Source: JAGVIE01 sp964520905
Lineage (GTDB): Bacteria; Bacteroidota; Ignavibacteria; UBA10030; SZUA-254
Length of the DNA stretch: 64,000 bases
Direction: 5' to 3'
NCBI GenBank assembly: GCA_964520905.1
Contig: CAZFQL010000003.1
Coordinates: 186,001-250,000 of the forward strand
Position numbers and translations under genes: made by a program. Below the pieces are notes generated by a model, which saw only the letters and a list, made by a program, of their open reading frames with translations, had not been told where the DNA came from and ran no database searches. Shown in pieces: positions 18,270 through 27,463 of this stretch (within the stretch, counting starts at the first letter, position 1; every line of letters starts with the position of its first letter).

Positions 18270-21257
18270 TTGAAAAACTATCATTTGAAATATCTTTATA
18301 AAATATTCATCCTGTTAATCTTTCTTGCTTCTACGGTTTTTCCGCAAGTCATCGATAAGAAGCAAATACAAGATTATCCGTTATTATTTAACCTGACGTG
18401 GGGCGGAGGATGCGATTGGTGGCAGAATCAGTTTGGATGGAATCTTACGGTGTATTCTGACAGCATCCCCGTAAAGAGAGCACAGAGTGCATACGGAAAG
18501 CGAGACAGTATATACTGGTCGTTTACAACTGATTGGAACGCAGGGGAGCCGTTGAACAAGTTGATGACAATCCCTGATGAGTGGTATGTGCGAACAGCAA
18601 GCGGATCAAGGATACCGTACTGGGGAACATATTTAGTAGATCCGACGAATTATTGTCCGCAAGTAAACGGTAAAAGATATAATGAAAAATTAGCAGATAC
18701 GTTAGCAGTGTTTGCGAATCCGACAATATGGGATGGAATAAACAGTGACGGGACGTGGGCATATCCTTTTCAGAATTTGACAGATATAGATTTAGACCGT
18801 AATGGGTTGGCAGATTATTCAGAGACGTCGCATGGCAGCACATCTGCCGAGCGGCAAGCATGGATATGCCGAACGTGGGCGGCAGGATATTATACATTGG
18901 CGAACCGGTTGAGATCGAAGCCGGGGTGGTCGAATAAACTTCTAACTTACTGGACGGTGAAGGATTCGATGGGAATGCACGCGTTCAATGGCGGCGGATG
19001 GGAAAATGCACCGCAAAACGCACCCGTAACTTTCGATGTTCCATTCTCGGATGCAAGTTTGAATGGATATAATAATGCAAAGCAAATATTCGATGTATGG
19101 AATAGTACAACTCCCGCTCCATCTCCACGGATGAATTTTCTCTGTGCTTCTATGCAGCCGGATGGAGGCACTAAATCGTGGTATAGATATATGCGATGGA
19201 CTCTTGGAATGGCTATTCTTACCGATGCATATTATTCCATACAAGAAGCCGATGCGCAATCGGGTGTTTATGACCACGCCGCAGTATTTTATTATGATGA
19301 ATACGTATCTCATTTGGGAAAACCCACGAGCTTACCTCAAAAGTTGCCAAACGGCGTCTGGGTAAGATTTTTTACAAATGGTGCGATGATATTGAATACA
19401 AGAAGTACAGCCCAAACGGTAACCGATGCCAATCTACGTGCAGTCGTAGGTTATAGTGGACCATATTACCGCCTTTACGGGAACCAGGACACAACGTGGA
19501 ATAATGGAACAGCATTTACATCTGTGACATTGACTACAACGACCTCGGTACGCTGGCAGCAGCCGATAGGCGATATGATACTTCTCAAAAAGACTCAAGA
19601 TACTGCTATCTGTCCGATTGTCGTGGACAATTCTTATACAGGAACGACACCCGGAAGCGCAACGGCAGTTCTGACAAATTTTGTATGGGATAATCAGGCG
19701 AATAGCGGCACTGCGCTTGATTACAATCCAACATACAACGTCGGATACCGTGTAAGTACGGACCCACGATGGTACCGTAGCCACAGAGCAAATGCAGGCG
19801 CGGGAGATGCAACCGCAATATACACGCCGGGAATCAATCGTGCCGGGTATTGGAGAGTGTACGAGTGGCACGGTTGGGCGGGAACTACAACTAATTCATA
19901 TGCCGAAGCTACTAATGTTCCATGCCGAATAAATTACAATGGTGGATATAAAGACACTACGATTAATCAGCAGATAAATTCCGGTCGATGGAATCTGTTA
20001 GGTACATTTCCGTACAGTCCGACCGGAAATAAAATGCTGACCATAACAAACAGGGCTAACGGTGTTGTGATAGCGGATGCTTTCAAATGGGAGTTTGTTA
20101 CATCGCCGACTTCACAGGGAAGTACGCCGCCTTTTACCAAACCCCCGACACCGCTGAATCCTCCGGATGGAGCGCTTAACCAGCCGACTACTATCAGATT
20201 ATATTGGACTTCAGTAGTGAACGCGCAAAGTTATCGTTTGAAGTTATCTACCGATTCATTATTTGACAGCAGAAATATTATAGTCGACGATTCTACTCTC
20301 ACCGATACTTCGTTGCAAATTACAAATCTTAATCTTAACAAGAAATATTATTGGTGTGTAAGCGTAAAATCGGCTGAAGGCGTTAGTTCCTTCAGCGCAA
20401 TCCAAAACTTTACCACTTACGTGAGTGGCAGCGGATTGATTGAAGTCATCAAAGGATGGAATATGATTTCTGTTCCTTTCCACGTACCGGATCCAAGAAA
20501 AACAACTCTATTCCCGACATCGACTTCAGCAATGTTTGGGTATGATGGAGCAATGATCGAATACGATACGCTGAAACACGGGAGAGGTTATTGGTTGAAA
20601 TTCGATTATCCTCAAATAATCGGCGTCAGCGGAACGCCGGTCACATCTGATACGATTAATTTAAAAGAGGGCTGGAATCTCATCGGTTCGATTTCAACGC
20701 CGGTTTTTTTTACAAATTTCCGAACCGATCAGCCGGACATGGTACTTTCTCTGCCTTACAAACTGCAAGGTTCATACGTGATAGACTCGGTTATCCAACC
20801 GGGAGTAGGATACTGGATTAAAGCGAATAAAGATGGGGCGTTATTTTTATCATCTTCGAGTTTAGCTGCAAAATCGTATCCTATTAAATTTATTCACATA
20901 ACCGATAAACCACCCGCCACTCCAGATGAGAGTCAAGGGATTTCCGATCTCGATAATATCAAGTATTCATTGTTGGCGCAAAATTATCCCAATCCTTTCA
21001 ATTCTTCCACCGTGATTAGTTTTGTTTTACCGGCTTTCTCGAATGTAACTTTGAAGATATATAACGTGCTCGGACAAGAGGTTGCAGTATTAATTGACAA
21101 TCAATCGCTTGATACCGGTATTCATCAGGTAGATTTCTCTCCTGCAAGCGCCTCAAAAAATTATGAGTGCGGCTCCGGGATTTACTTTTACCGGATCATA
21201 GCACAATCGCAACAACAAACTCTTATCAGTATAGATAAGATGTTGTTGCTTAAATAG
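18270..21257 (+). CDS. T9SS cargo protein: glycoside-hydrolase-like barrel, golvesin-C domain, two GWN modules (paralogue B)
   Basis: This 995-residue paralogue of 9973-13119 starts at TTG, eight bases after an AGG, followed by a signal peptide ending near FPQ. The first 610 residues follow paralogue A closely: WDGINSDGTW, DIDLDRNG, FYYDEY, then the golvesin-C domain with GYWRVYEWHGW. The middle-to-late architecture differs: after an FN3-like module it has two tandem modules starting KGWNMISVPFHV and EGWNLIGSIST, each ending in GYWLKF/GYWIKA. A T9SS domain (NYPNPFNSSTVISFVLP) follows. The same pair of GWN modules appears in the protein at 52839-54710. N-terminal sharing with different tails suggests modular reassembly. 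It is likely a surface carbohydrate-active protein; no activity is proven. Confidence 0.8.
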   Translation: MKNYHLKYLYKIFILLIFLASTVFPQVIDKKQIQDYPLLFNLTWGGGCDWWQNQFGWNLTVYSDSIPVKRAQSAYGKRDSIYWSFTTDWNAGEPLNKLMTIPDEWYVRTASGSRIPYWGTYLVDPTNYCPQVNGKRYNEKLADTLAVFANPTIWDGINSDGTWAYPFQNLTDIDLDRNGLADYSETSHGSTSAERQAWICRTWAAGYYTLANRLRSKPGWSNKLLTYWTVKDSMGMHAFNGGGWENAPQNAPVTFDVPFSDASLNGYNNAKQIFDVWNSTTPAPSPRMNFLCASMQPDGGTKSWYRYMRWTLGMAILTDAYYSIQEADAQSGVYDHAAVFYYDEYVSHLGKPTSLPQKLPNGVWVRFFTNGAMILNTRSTAQTVTDANLRAVVGYSGPYYRLYGNQDTTWNNGTAFTSVTLTTTTSVRWQQPIGDMILLKKTQDTAICPIVVDNSYTGTTPGSATAVLTNFVWDNQANSGTALDYNPTYNVGYRVSTDPRWYRSHRANAGAGDATAIYTPGINRAGYWRVYEWHGWAGTTTNSYAEATNVPCRINYNGGYKDTTINQQINSGRWNLLGTFPYSPTGNKMLTITNRANGVVIADAFKWEFVTSPTSQGSTPPFTKPPTPLNPPDGALNQPTTIRLYWTSVVNAQSYRLKLSTDSLFDSRNIIVDDSTLTDTSLQITNLNLNKKYYWCVSVKSAEGVSSFSAIQNFTTYVSGSGLIEVIKGWNMISVPFHVPDPRKTTLFPTSTSAMFGYDGAMIEYDTLKHGRGYWLKFDYPQIIGVSGTPVTSDTINLKEGWNLIGSISTPVFFTNFRTDQPDMVLSLPYKLQGSYVIDSVIQPGVGYWIKANKDGALFLSSSSLAAKSYPIKFIHITDKPPATPDESQGISDLDNIKYSLLAQNYPNPFNSSTVISFVLPAFSNVTLKIYNVLGQEVAVLIDNQSLDTGIHQVDFSPASASKNYECGSGIYFYRIIAQSQQQTLISIDKMLLLK
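18616..18901 (+). repeat. 286-bp tract identical to 10349-10634 (copy B)
   Basis: Second member of the direct repeat, same orientation, 8,267 bp from copy A. See copy A. Confidence 0.95.
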
Positions 21258-21894
21258 CGTTAATACCCCTCGGTAACATAAATTCTTTTCTACCCGAAGA
21301 TTTCTTCCCGCGCCTTTTCTCAAATCCAATTAAAAAATATAGTAACTGATGTTACGCAAAACTCATTTTTCTATTGATTGTGATTACGACACAAAGTCCC
21401 GTAGGTCACAAAGTGATGGAGCTTGTGTAAAAACTCAAAACATGGGTATGTCATTCTGAACGAAGTGAAGAATCTGAATGAAAAACGAGACTCTTCGCTT
21501 ACGCTCAGAGTGACAAATGGACTTTTTACACAGTCTCGATGCCCTTGGCAGACGTAATATTTATAGAATCCTATATTTTCTTTAAAAAGCCCTAGAGAGG
21601 CGACATGTAAAAAGGGACATTTCGCACCTACGGTGCGTATCATCAGATAGTAATATTGCGATAGACATTGAATGTTTTGCCTGAAGAACCATAGTTCTAT
21701 AGTAGATTTGTAGTTCTGAGACGAATGACGATCAAACACTCAAAGTTTATGAAAGGAAACACAGCGAACCCAAAAATCCCCGAAATTGATTATTAATGTA
21801 GAAATACTTATTATTCGTAGGAAAGTTTTGCGATCGAGACAATATAACGATTGAATTAGCGATTAGTGATGTTTCATTTAGTATTTATAGCAGA
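21258..21894. other. Non-coding stretch upstream of the EPS locus
   Basis: Holds a palindromic repeat (21423-21533) and presumably the EPS promoter. I find no JUMPstart/ops motif and no convincing hexamers. Confidence 0.5.
21423..21533. repeat. Dispersed palindromic repeat, copy 2 (MITE-like)
   Basis: Outer arms TTGTGTAAAAACTC and GACTTTTTACACAG enclose inner arms TGTCATTCTGAACG...GAAGAATCT (21449-21475) and GACTCTTCGC...CAGAGTGACA (21489-21515). The inner arms match copy 1 at 8215-8272. It is about 110 bp and non-coding, the size and symmetry of a miniature element. Confidence 0.7.
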
Positions 21895-24177
21895 ATGAAT
21901 GTGAATAAAGATAACAAGACGAATCACAGCAGCATCTCGACCCAGGAACCGACATTTCAAGAATATCTGACTATTTTTATCCGTGGGAAATGGATAATCA
22001 TTTTAACATTCATTATTTCCCTTGCGGGTGTTATTCTCTACACCAAGCTCACCGATCCTTTATTCAAAGCAAGCTCTACAATAATAGTTAACACAAGGTT
22101 TGCAGAATCCCCCATGTTTTTAAACGTCGTGATGGGCACAGAGAGAAATCTGGTTATGAACGAACTGGAGATTCTAAAATCCAAGCCCCTCGCTGAGCTT
22201 GTTGCACAAAAATTACTGAATCAAAAACTAATCGATTCGATCAGTAGAAATGCCATACAGGTAATTCTACCGCCCAAAGAGCAATTGGGGAAACAAAAAT
22301 ATGCTTCGCTGGAACAGGTTATTCATCGATTGATGCTATCCGTAGACCTTGAAGCATTACCAGGAACCGATGTTATCCAGATAACGGCAAGCAGCAAAGA
22401 TCCCGAAGAGGCGGCATTGATTGCAAATTTTTACGGGCAATCGGCATATGAGATGAACCTCTACACGAGCCGGGCAAAGTCCAGAATGTTCCGGGAATTT
22501 CTTGAAAAAGAATTGATGACGAGAAAGCAGGTATTGACTGAGGCAGAAGATTCTTTGAGCAAATTCATGCAGAGTCACGGGATTATCTCTCTCGATCAGG
22601 AAACCAGCAGTTTGGTCAGTCAAGCATCAAATCTTGAAGCCCAACGAAGCGAGACCGACATCAGTCTGCAATCAATGACAAAAACATTGGAATCGTACAT
22701 CGAACAATTTTCTCAGCAGGAGAGCAATGTTGCAAAAGTAATAGGCGAAGCCAACGATCCGTACATTTCCAGGCTTCAGGAACAGTTGGCGGCGCTTGAA
22801 GTCCAGCGCGATGTGACGGTAGCTCAAAACCCTGCTTCGATCGGGAAGGATGTATATAATCAAAAACTTAAAGAGATCGACAGCCAGATTGCAAATCTTC
22901 GGTCAAAGCTTAAGGAAAGAACCAATGAATTTCTGCAATCCCTTCTGCCGGGTGGACAGACCGGAACAGATCAAAGAGACCCCGCGGGATATTTGAAGCA
23001 GATCAAGCAGAAAATTTTAGAAATACAAATTGAGATTCAAACGCTGAAGGCAAAAAGAAACGCGCTCGATGATGCTCTTCAGCAATATGAAGGTAGATTT
23101 GCGAATCTGCCGCTAAGGGCGGTCGATTATACCAGGCTACAGCGTGCCAAGCTAACTAATGAACAATTGTACAACACCGTACAGGAAAGATTTAACGAAG
23201 CAACGATTAACGAACAGTCTCAGTTCGGCTATATTGAGTTTATCGATAGAGCTAAAATCCCCGATTCACCTTCGAAACCCAAATTATTATTGAACATACT
23301 TATTGGTATAGTTTTCGGCATTGGACTTGGAGTCGTTATCGTTCTGATAAAAGAGAAGGTCGAACTTCGAATTCGGAACGCAGGTGACCTGAAAAGAGAC
23401 GGATTTTCAGTGCTGGGCACGATTATGAGTATGGATGAGGAACTCAAACTGCTCAAGAAAAAGTCTCATGATGAACAAGAAAAACTATCGTTCGATCCCC
23501 GGCTGATTACTATTACGAGTCCGTTCTCGGCAAGCGCTGAATCATATCGTCACCTCAGAACAAATCTTATGTACAAAAGAGATGAAAGTGTACTGAAATC
23601 GATTCTGATCACCAGCTCAAAACCGCAAGAGGGCAAAACTACCGTATGTGCAAATTTATCGGTTGCATTCGCACAGATGCAAAAAAATACAGTCGTGATC
23701 GACGCGGATCTGCGTAGACCGAATTTACATAATTTTTTCAGCATGTCTAAAGAACCGGGATTATCTGATTATCTTTTCGGGAAAATTGAGATTGAAAAAA
23801 TAATAAACAAAACTAAAGTCGAGAATCTCGATTTTATCGGCAGTGGAAAAATATTTGATAATCCTTCTGAACTTTTAGCTTCCGACCGTATGCTTGGATT
23901 TTTAGACAGGATGAAAAAACAATACGATGTTGTCATTTTCGATTCTTCCCCTGTCCTGGCAGACACCGATCCTTTAATTATTTCAACTCTCGTCGATACT
24001 GTAGTAGTTATTACGATGGCTGAGTTTACAAGACTTGGAGAATTAAGACAATCGATGGAACTGCTTGGCGGTGTACGCGGTAAAGTTCCAGGGCTTATCG
24101 TGAACAATTTCAATTTTCACTGGTCACATGGTATCGCTTACGGGTATTCAGGATATGGTTATTATAGTTCTAAATAA
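21895..24177 (+). CDS. Polysaccharide co-polymerase / tyrosine autokinase (Wzc type)
   Basis: This 760-residue inner-membrane protein controls chain length and export of the glycan. An N-terminal Wzz domain has a first transmembrane helix near residues 30-52 (WIIILTFIISLAGVILY). Periplasmic coiled coils (about 190-430) follow, then a GNVR-type segment, a second helix (LLNILIGIVFGIGLGVVIVL, about 463-482) and a cytoplasmic BY-kinase domain. In the kinase, Walker A is SSKPQEGKTT (about 575-584), Walker A' VVIDADLRRP (about 601-610) and Walker B VVIFDSSP (about 681-688). The C-terminus has clustered tyrosines (YGYSGYGYY) for autophosphorylation. It is the first EPS gene, 35 nt before the SLBB gene. 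Confidence 0.93.
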   Translation: MNVNKDNKTNHSSISTQEPTFQEYLTIFIRGKWIIILTFIISLAGVILYTKLTDPLFKASSTIIVNTRFAESPMFLNVVMGTERNLVMNELEILKSKPLAELVAQKLLNQKLIDSISRNAIQVILPPKEQLGKQKYASLEQVIHRLMLSVDLEALPGTDVIQITASSKDPEEAALIANFYGQSAYEMNLYTSRAKSRMFREFLEKELMTRKQVLTEAEDSLSKFMQSHGIISLDQETSSLVSQASNLEAQRSETDISLQSMTKTLESYIEQFSQQESNVAKVIGEANDPYISRLQEQLAALEVQRDVTVAQNPASIGKDVYNQKLKEIDSQIANLRSKLKERTNEFLQSLLPGGQTGTDQRDPAGYLKQIKQKILEIQIEIQTLKAKRNALDDALQQYEGRFANLPLRAVDYTRLQRAKLTNEQLYNTVQERFNEATINEQSQFGYIEFIDRAKIPDSPSKPKLLLNILIGIVFGIGLGVVIVLIKEKVELRIRNAGDLKRDGFSVLGTIMSMDEELKLLKKKSHDEQEKLSFDPRLITITSPFSASAESYRHLRTNLMYKRDESVLKSILITSSKPQEGKTTVCANLSVAFAQMQKNTVVIDADLRRPNLHNFFSMSKEPGLSDYLFGKIEIEKIINKTKVENLDFIGSGKIFDNPSELLASDRMLGFLDRMKKQYDVVIFDSSPVLADTDPLIISTLVDTVVVITMAEFTRLGELRQSMELLGGVRGKVPGLIVNNFNFHWSHGIAYGYSGYGYYSSK

Positions 24178-24212
24178 ATATTTGGCTAATAAGTCGATAA
24201 GGGTAAGATGAT

Positions 24213-24749
24213 ATGAAGAACGGTTTATTTCTCTTAAAGATAATTTGCTTGTTATGTATCTGTTTGTTGATCACTGGAAATATACAAGCCCAGGTTCAAG
24301 AAGGAGTGTTGGGATCTACAACACCTTCGGCGGCATCTGCGGCATCGTATTACTTTATTTCCAAACCCGGTGAGCTGACTATGCAGGTAAATATTTGGGG
24401 GTATGTTCGTAATCCGGGAAGATATGAAATTCCAAGTTCTACCGATCTGATTCAATTGGTCTCGTATGCGGGCGGACCAATTCCGGATGCCGACATGGGT
24501 GATGTACAGGTAACCCGCCTATTGAAAAATGATTCGACGTATTCGCATCAGGAGTTTTATGTTAATCTTGCAGATTTGACTAAGATTCAGTCAACTGATT
24601 TGAATTTATATCCGGGAGATACGATTTTTATCGACCGAACAAGCTGGGCATCGTTCAGGGATATTCTTACCGTCATGATCCCGGTTGCTACCGTAGCCAC
24701 GACTGTGGCTCTGGTAATCATTACGAACCGAAATAGCACCACGCCATAA
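24213..24749 (+). CDS. SLBB-domain export protein with C-terminal membrane anchor
   Basis: The 178-residue product has a signal peptide (to about residue 26, IQAQ), one SLBB domain (about residues 50-135; VNIWGYVRNPGRYEIPSS, LYPGDTIFIDR) and a C-terminal hydrophobic helix (ILTVMIPVATVATTVALVII). It lacks the Poly_export domain that builds the ring of Wza-type outer-membrane channels. It may cooperate with a Wza encoded elsewhere or be a periplasmic adaptor for the autokinase. Its gene is 35 nt after the kinase gene and 8 nt before the polymerase gene. Confidence 0.85.
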   Translation: MKNGLFLLKIICLLCICLLITGNIQAQVQEGVLGSTTPSAASAASYYFISKPGELTMQVNIWGYVRNPGRYEIPSSTDLIQLVSYAGGPIPDADMGDVQVTRLLKNDSTYSHQEFYVNLADLTKIQSTDLNLYPGDTIFIDRTSWASFRDILTVMIPVATVATTVALVIITNRNSTTP

Positions 24750-24757
24750 CCCATACC

Positions 24758-26122
24758 ATGATTAGCGGCTATTCACAGCAATTATATTTTGTTTTTGCTC
24801 TGATTGGTGCAGGGATACTTACCTATAAAGGTACAAAAATGCACCGGATAATAACTTTTTTGTTAACACTCTGGCTATTAGGCGCCTCGATTATTCATCT
24901 TGAAGCATACAATTTGCCGCTGAAGTTTTTAGGCGGCGAGATGCAGTATAAGCGGCTTGTGTTTCTTATCTTATTGTTTTATCTAACAATGTTTATTTTT
25001 TTGAAACCCAGATTGCCGGAAAAAATTCCCCGTCTTCCATTTGAGAAATATTTGTTTGCGTTCTTCGGATGGTTTATTATTGTAATTGGCTATCATTTTT
25101 TCACCGGTACGCTCGGTACAAGAGATTTTATCGAGGTTGCCGAGGGTGTTATGCTGGTACTGGTATTATATTTAGTTCTGAAGCACATTGTTACTATCGA
25201 AATATTACAAGTTTTAGGACGAGCTATCATTTTGGTTGCTGTGTTGTCTTCGTTAGTAGCGATTGTACAATTTTTTGGAAATCCCTGGTTCCTTAGAATC
25301 GGCAGCGACCTAACTGCGTTCGGAGGAAAATTACGAAGCAATGGATTGTTCTATGCAGAATATGTGCACAGTTATGTTTGTGTTATGGCGCTGATGGTAA
25401 CTCTTCTTGGAGTCAAGGAAGGGAAAATACGAAATGGATTAGTGGCGCTGCTGCTGGTCGGGATTGTTTTATCGTTCCATAGAATGAGTTGGATTGTTAC
25501 AATTGTTATATTCATCTTATATATCCTTCTTTTTAATAGAAGTGGCTTTAAGAAATTTATTGTCTGGATTCCGCTTGCTGCTTCCATCGTATTGTTTTTA
25601 TCTCTTGAAATATTCCAGGTTGTAGATAAGATTCAAGAATCGTCTTTCTATAAAGGGAGATTAAGTCAGAATAGTTTAGATAGCCGGGAGAAACTAAGCG
25701 AGATGGCATTAAGGCATCTTGATGAGATTTTCTTTTTGGGAGCCGGTAGTTCCAAAAGTGGAGTGTATTATTATGCAATGATGAATGCTGTGAATGACAG
25801 AGATTGGGCAATGGGTTTAAGGGGTGGGTTCCATAACATCTATGTCTATAGCTTATTCTTTTATGGAGTGCCATTTGCCTTTGTTTTTATTCTAATGTTG
25901 ATAGTAGTAATAAAATATTTTCTAAAATCATTTTTTGCCGGAGAAGCTTTTTCCTTTTTTCCGTTTCTTTTTCTTGTCATGTTTATAATAATGAATATAA
26001 CAAATTGCTTCCCGGTTGAGTATGATTTTGGATTTTATTTCGGTTTGTTCCTCGGATGCGGCGCAGCCGTGGTTTCAAAAAATATTCCAGTAGGCAGTCT
26101 TCTTATCTTCAAGAATGCATGA
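24758..26122 (+). CDS. O-antigen ligase/polymerase-family membrane protein (Wzy-like)
   Basis: The 454-residue protein has about 10-12 hydrophobic helices along its length and a large loop near residues 290-350, the layout of the Wzy/WaaL superfamily. Weak family landmarks are SFHRMSWIVTI and the loop segment LRGGFHNIYVYSLFFYG (a conserved His-Asn in the Wzy_C region). It probably polymerises repeat units; a ligase role cannot be excluded, but it is the only member of the family here. Its stop overlaps the flippase start (ATGA, 26119-26122), indicating coupled translation. Confidence 0.8.
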   Translation: MISGYSQQLYFVFALIGAGILTYKGTKMHRIITFLLTLWLLGASIIHLEAYNLPLKFLGGEMQYKRLVFLILLFYLTMFIFLKPRLPEKIPRLPFEKYLFAFFGWFIIVIGYHFFTGTLGTRDFIEVAEGVMLVLVLYLVLKHIVTIEILQVLGRAIILVAVLSSLVAIVQFFGNPWFLRIGSDLTAFGGKLRSNGLFYAEYVHSYVCVMALMVTLLGVKEGKIRNGLVALLLVGIVLSFHRMSWIVTIVIFILYILLFNRSGFKKFIVWIPLAASIVLFLSLEIFQVVDKIQESSFYKGRLSQNSLDSREKLSEMALRHLDEIFFLGAGSSKSGVYYYAMMNAVNDRDWAMGLRGGFHNIYVYSLFFYGVPFAFVFILMLIVVIKYFLKSFFAGEAFSFFPFLFLVMFIIMNITNCFPVEYDFGFYFGLFLGCGAAVVSKNIPVGSLLIFKNA

Positions 26123-27339
26123 GTAAAGTTAATTTTAAATATGGACAAGCCGGGTCACTTTATATAGCAGTACTATTGAGCATTGTTATCGGGATAGGCT
26201 CGAGTATAATAACAACGCGAATTCTTGGTCCGCAAGATTATGGCGATTTGAAATTTATTCAAATTTTTTTCCAACTCTTGGCTACAATAGCACCTTTCGG
26301 AATCCTCCCGACAGGCGCGTTGTTATTGGCGCGGATGAGAGAAAACGATCTACGTAAGTCCGAATTGATTGGGGCAATCCTACTCATCACGGCGTTTTTA
26401 TCTCTGGTGTTCATGACGATTTCCGTCGGGTTTTCATTCTTTGAAAATAGTCTGTTAGGAAATCTTCTCGGACAAACAATTTTATTATTTTCGCCTTTGG
26501 TTGCAATCTTGATTTTCCAGCCTTGTCTTGAATATATACTGCAGGGAGACAATCAAATTTACAAATTGTCTTTTTTCCGGATAATGCCTGGGTTACTGTA
26601 TGTTATTCTTATGTTATTGATGCAGTATTTTTTTCATATTACGCTCGGGATGTCTCTTTTAATCCAACTGGTTACATCCGGTATTATGACTATCGTAATT
26701 ATCCGACAACTTCGCCCGACTCTGACTCATTTTAAAGAAAATAAAAATACAATCATTGAGGCAAATAAGCATTACGGTTGGCATATATATATCGGGAGCT
26801 TAAGTAGTGTTGCTACCTCGTATTTGTCTACCTTTATGATAAGTTATTATATTGACAATACTCAGGTGGGGTTTTTCGCTCTTGCAACAACGATATCGAT
26901 GCCGTTAGCGCAGATTGCGAATGTTGTCGGTACAACATATTTTAAAGATTTTACTAAGGAAAAATTTCTCCCTCGTAAAATAACTCTGGTAGCCGTGGGT
27001 TTCACTTTGGTGGCTTTTGGTTTATTCGTTATATTTATTAAGTATCTTGTTGTTATACTTTATACCCAAAAATTTATAGAAGTCGTCTCGCTCTCTTACA
27101 TCATTGCACTAGGTTATTCGTTTTTAGGAATCGGCGATTTTCTTAACCGATTTCTTCAGGCGCACGGTAAGGGTAAGGAATTGCGAAACGGAGCCTTCTT
27201 GGTTGGTTTTGTAAATATCTCCGGGTATTTTTTACTCATAAAATTTTTCGGAGTTACCGGGGCTGCAATAACTCAGTGTTTATCGAGTTTTATCTATCTC
27301 TGTGTGATGTTTTATTACTACAGAAATTTCAAAAGGTAA
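26119..27339 (+). CDS. Polysaccharide flippase (Wzx / MATE-like)
   Basis: I place the start at ATG 26119, overlapping the previous stop by 4 nt, rather than the in-frame ATG at 26056, which would overlap by 67 nt. From 26119 the 406-residue product begins MSKVNFKYGQAGSLYIAV and goes straight into the first membrane helix. About 12 helices follow. RILGPQDYGDLKFIQIF is the usual early motif of the Wzx/polysaccharide-biosynthesis family. It would flip lipid-linked repeat units across the inner membrane. Confidence 0.85.
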   Translation: MSKVNFKYGQAGSLYIAVLLSIVIGIGSSIITTRILGPQDYGDLKFIQIFFQLLATIAPFGILPTGALLLARMRENDLRKSELIGAILLITAFLSLVFMTISVGFSFFENSLLGNLLGQTILLFSPLVAILIFQPCLEYILQGDNQIYKLSFFRIMPGLLYVILMLLMQYFFHITLGMSLLIQLVTSGIMTIVIIRQLRPTLTHFKENKNTIIEANKHYGWHIYIGSLSSVATSYLSTFMISYYIDNTQVGFFALATTISMPLAQIANVVGTTYFKDFTKEKFLPRKITLVAVGFTLVAFGLFVIFIKYLVVILYTQKFIEVVSLSYIIALGYSFLGIGDFLNRFLQAHGKGKELRNGAFLVGFVNISGYFLLIKFFGVTGAAITQCLSSFIYLCVMFYYYRNFKR

Positions 27340-27393
27340 AGTTTGTCATCTATCCAATCATTACATAGAATACGAAATGTAGCAATACTATGA

Positions 27394-27420
27394 TTGACTT
27401 GATATTATTTTTGATATACT
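27394..27420 (+). promoter_or_regulatory. Candidate internal promoter before the FucNAc genes
   Basis: TTGACT (27394-27399) and TATACT (27415-27420) are separated by 15 bp, shorter than the ideal 17, within the only >100-bp gap before the sugar-nucleotide genes. FCB-group promoters often differ from this consensus, so it is a weak call. Confidence 0.3.
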
Positions 27421-27463
27421 TTCATTAACGAAATAATACTTTTTTTACAACTTGGAGCACACT

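Noticed and set aside
10256..18897. Long minus-strand frames with the same translation in both paralogous cargo genes
   Set aside because: They are antisense shadows; their similarity is a by-product of the identical 286-bp tract and coding-strand conservation, not evidence for a gene.
26056..26118. Upstream in-frame ATG for the flippase
   Set aside because: It would overlap the polymerase gene by 67 nt and add a charged, non-membrane N-terminus; ATG 26119 forms the 4-nt stop/start overlap seen repeatedly in this operon.
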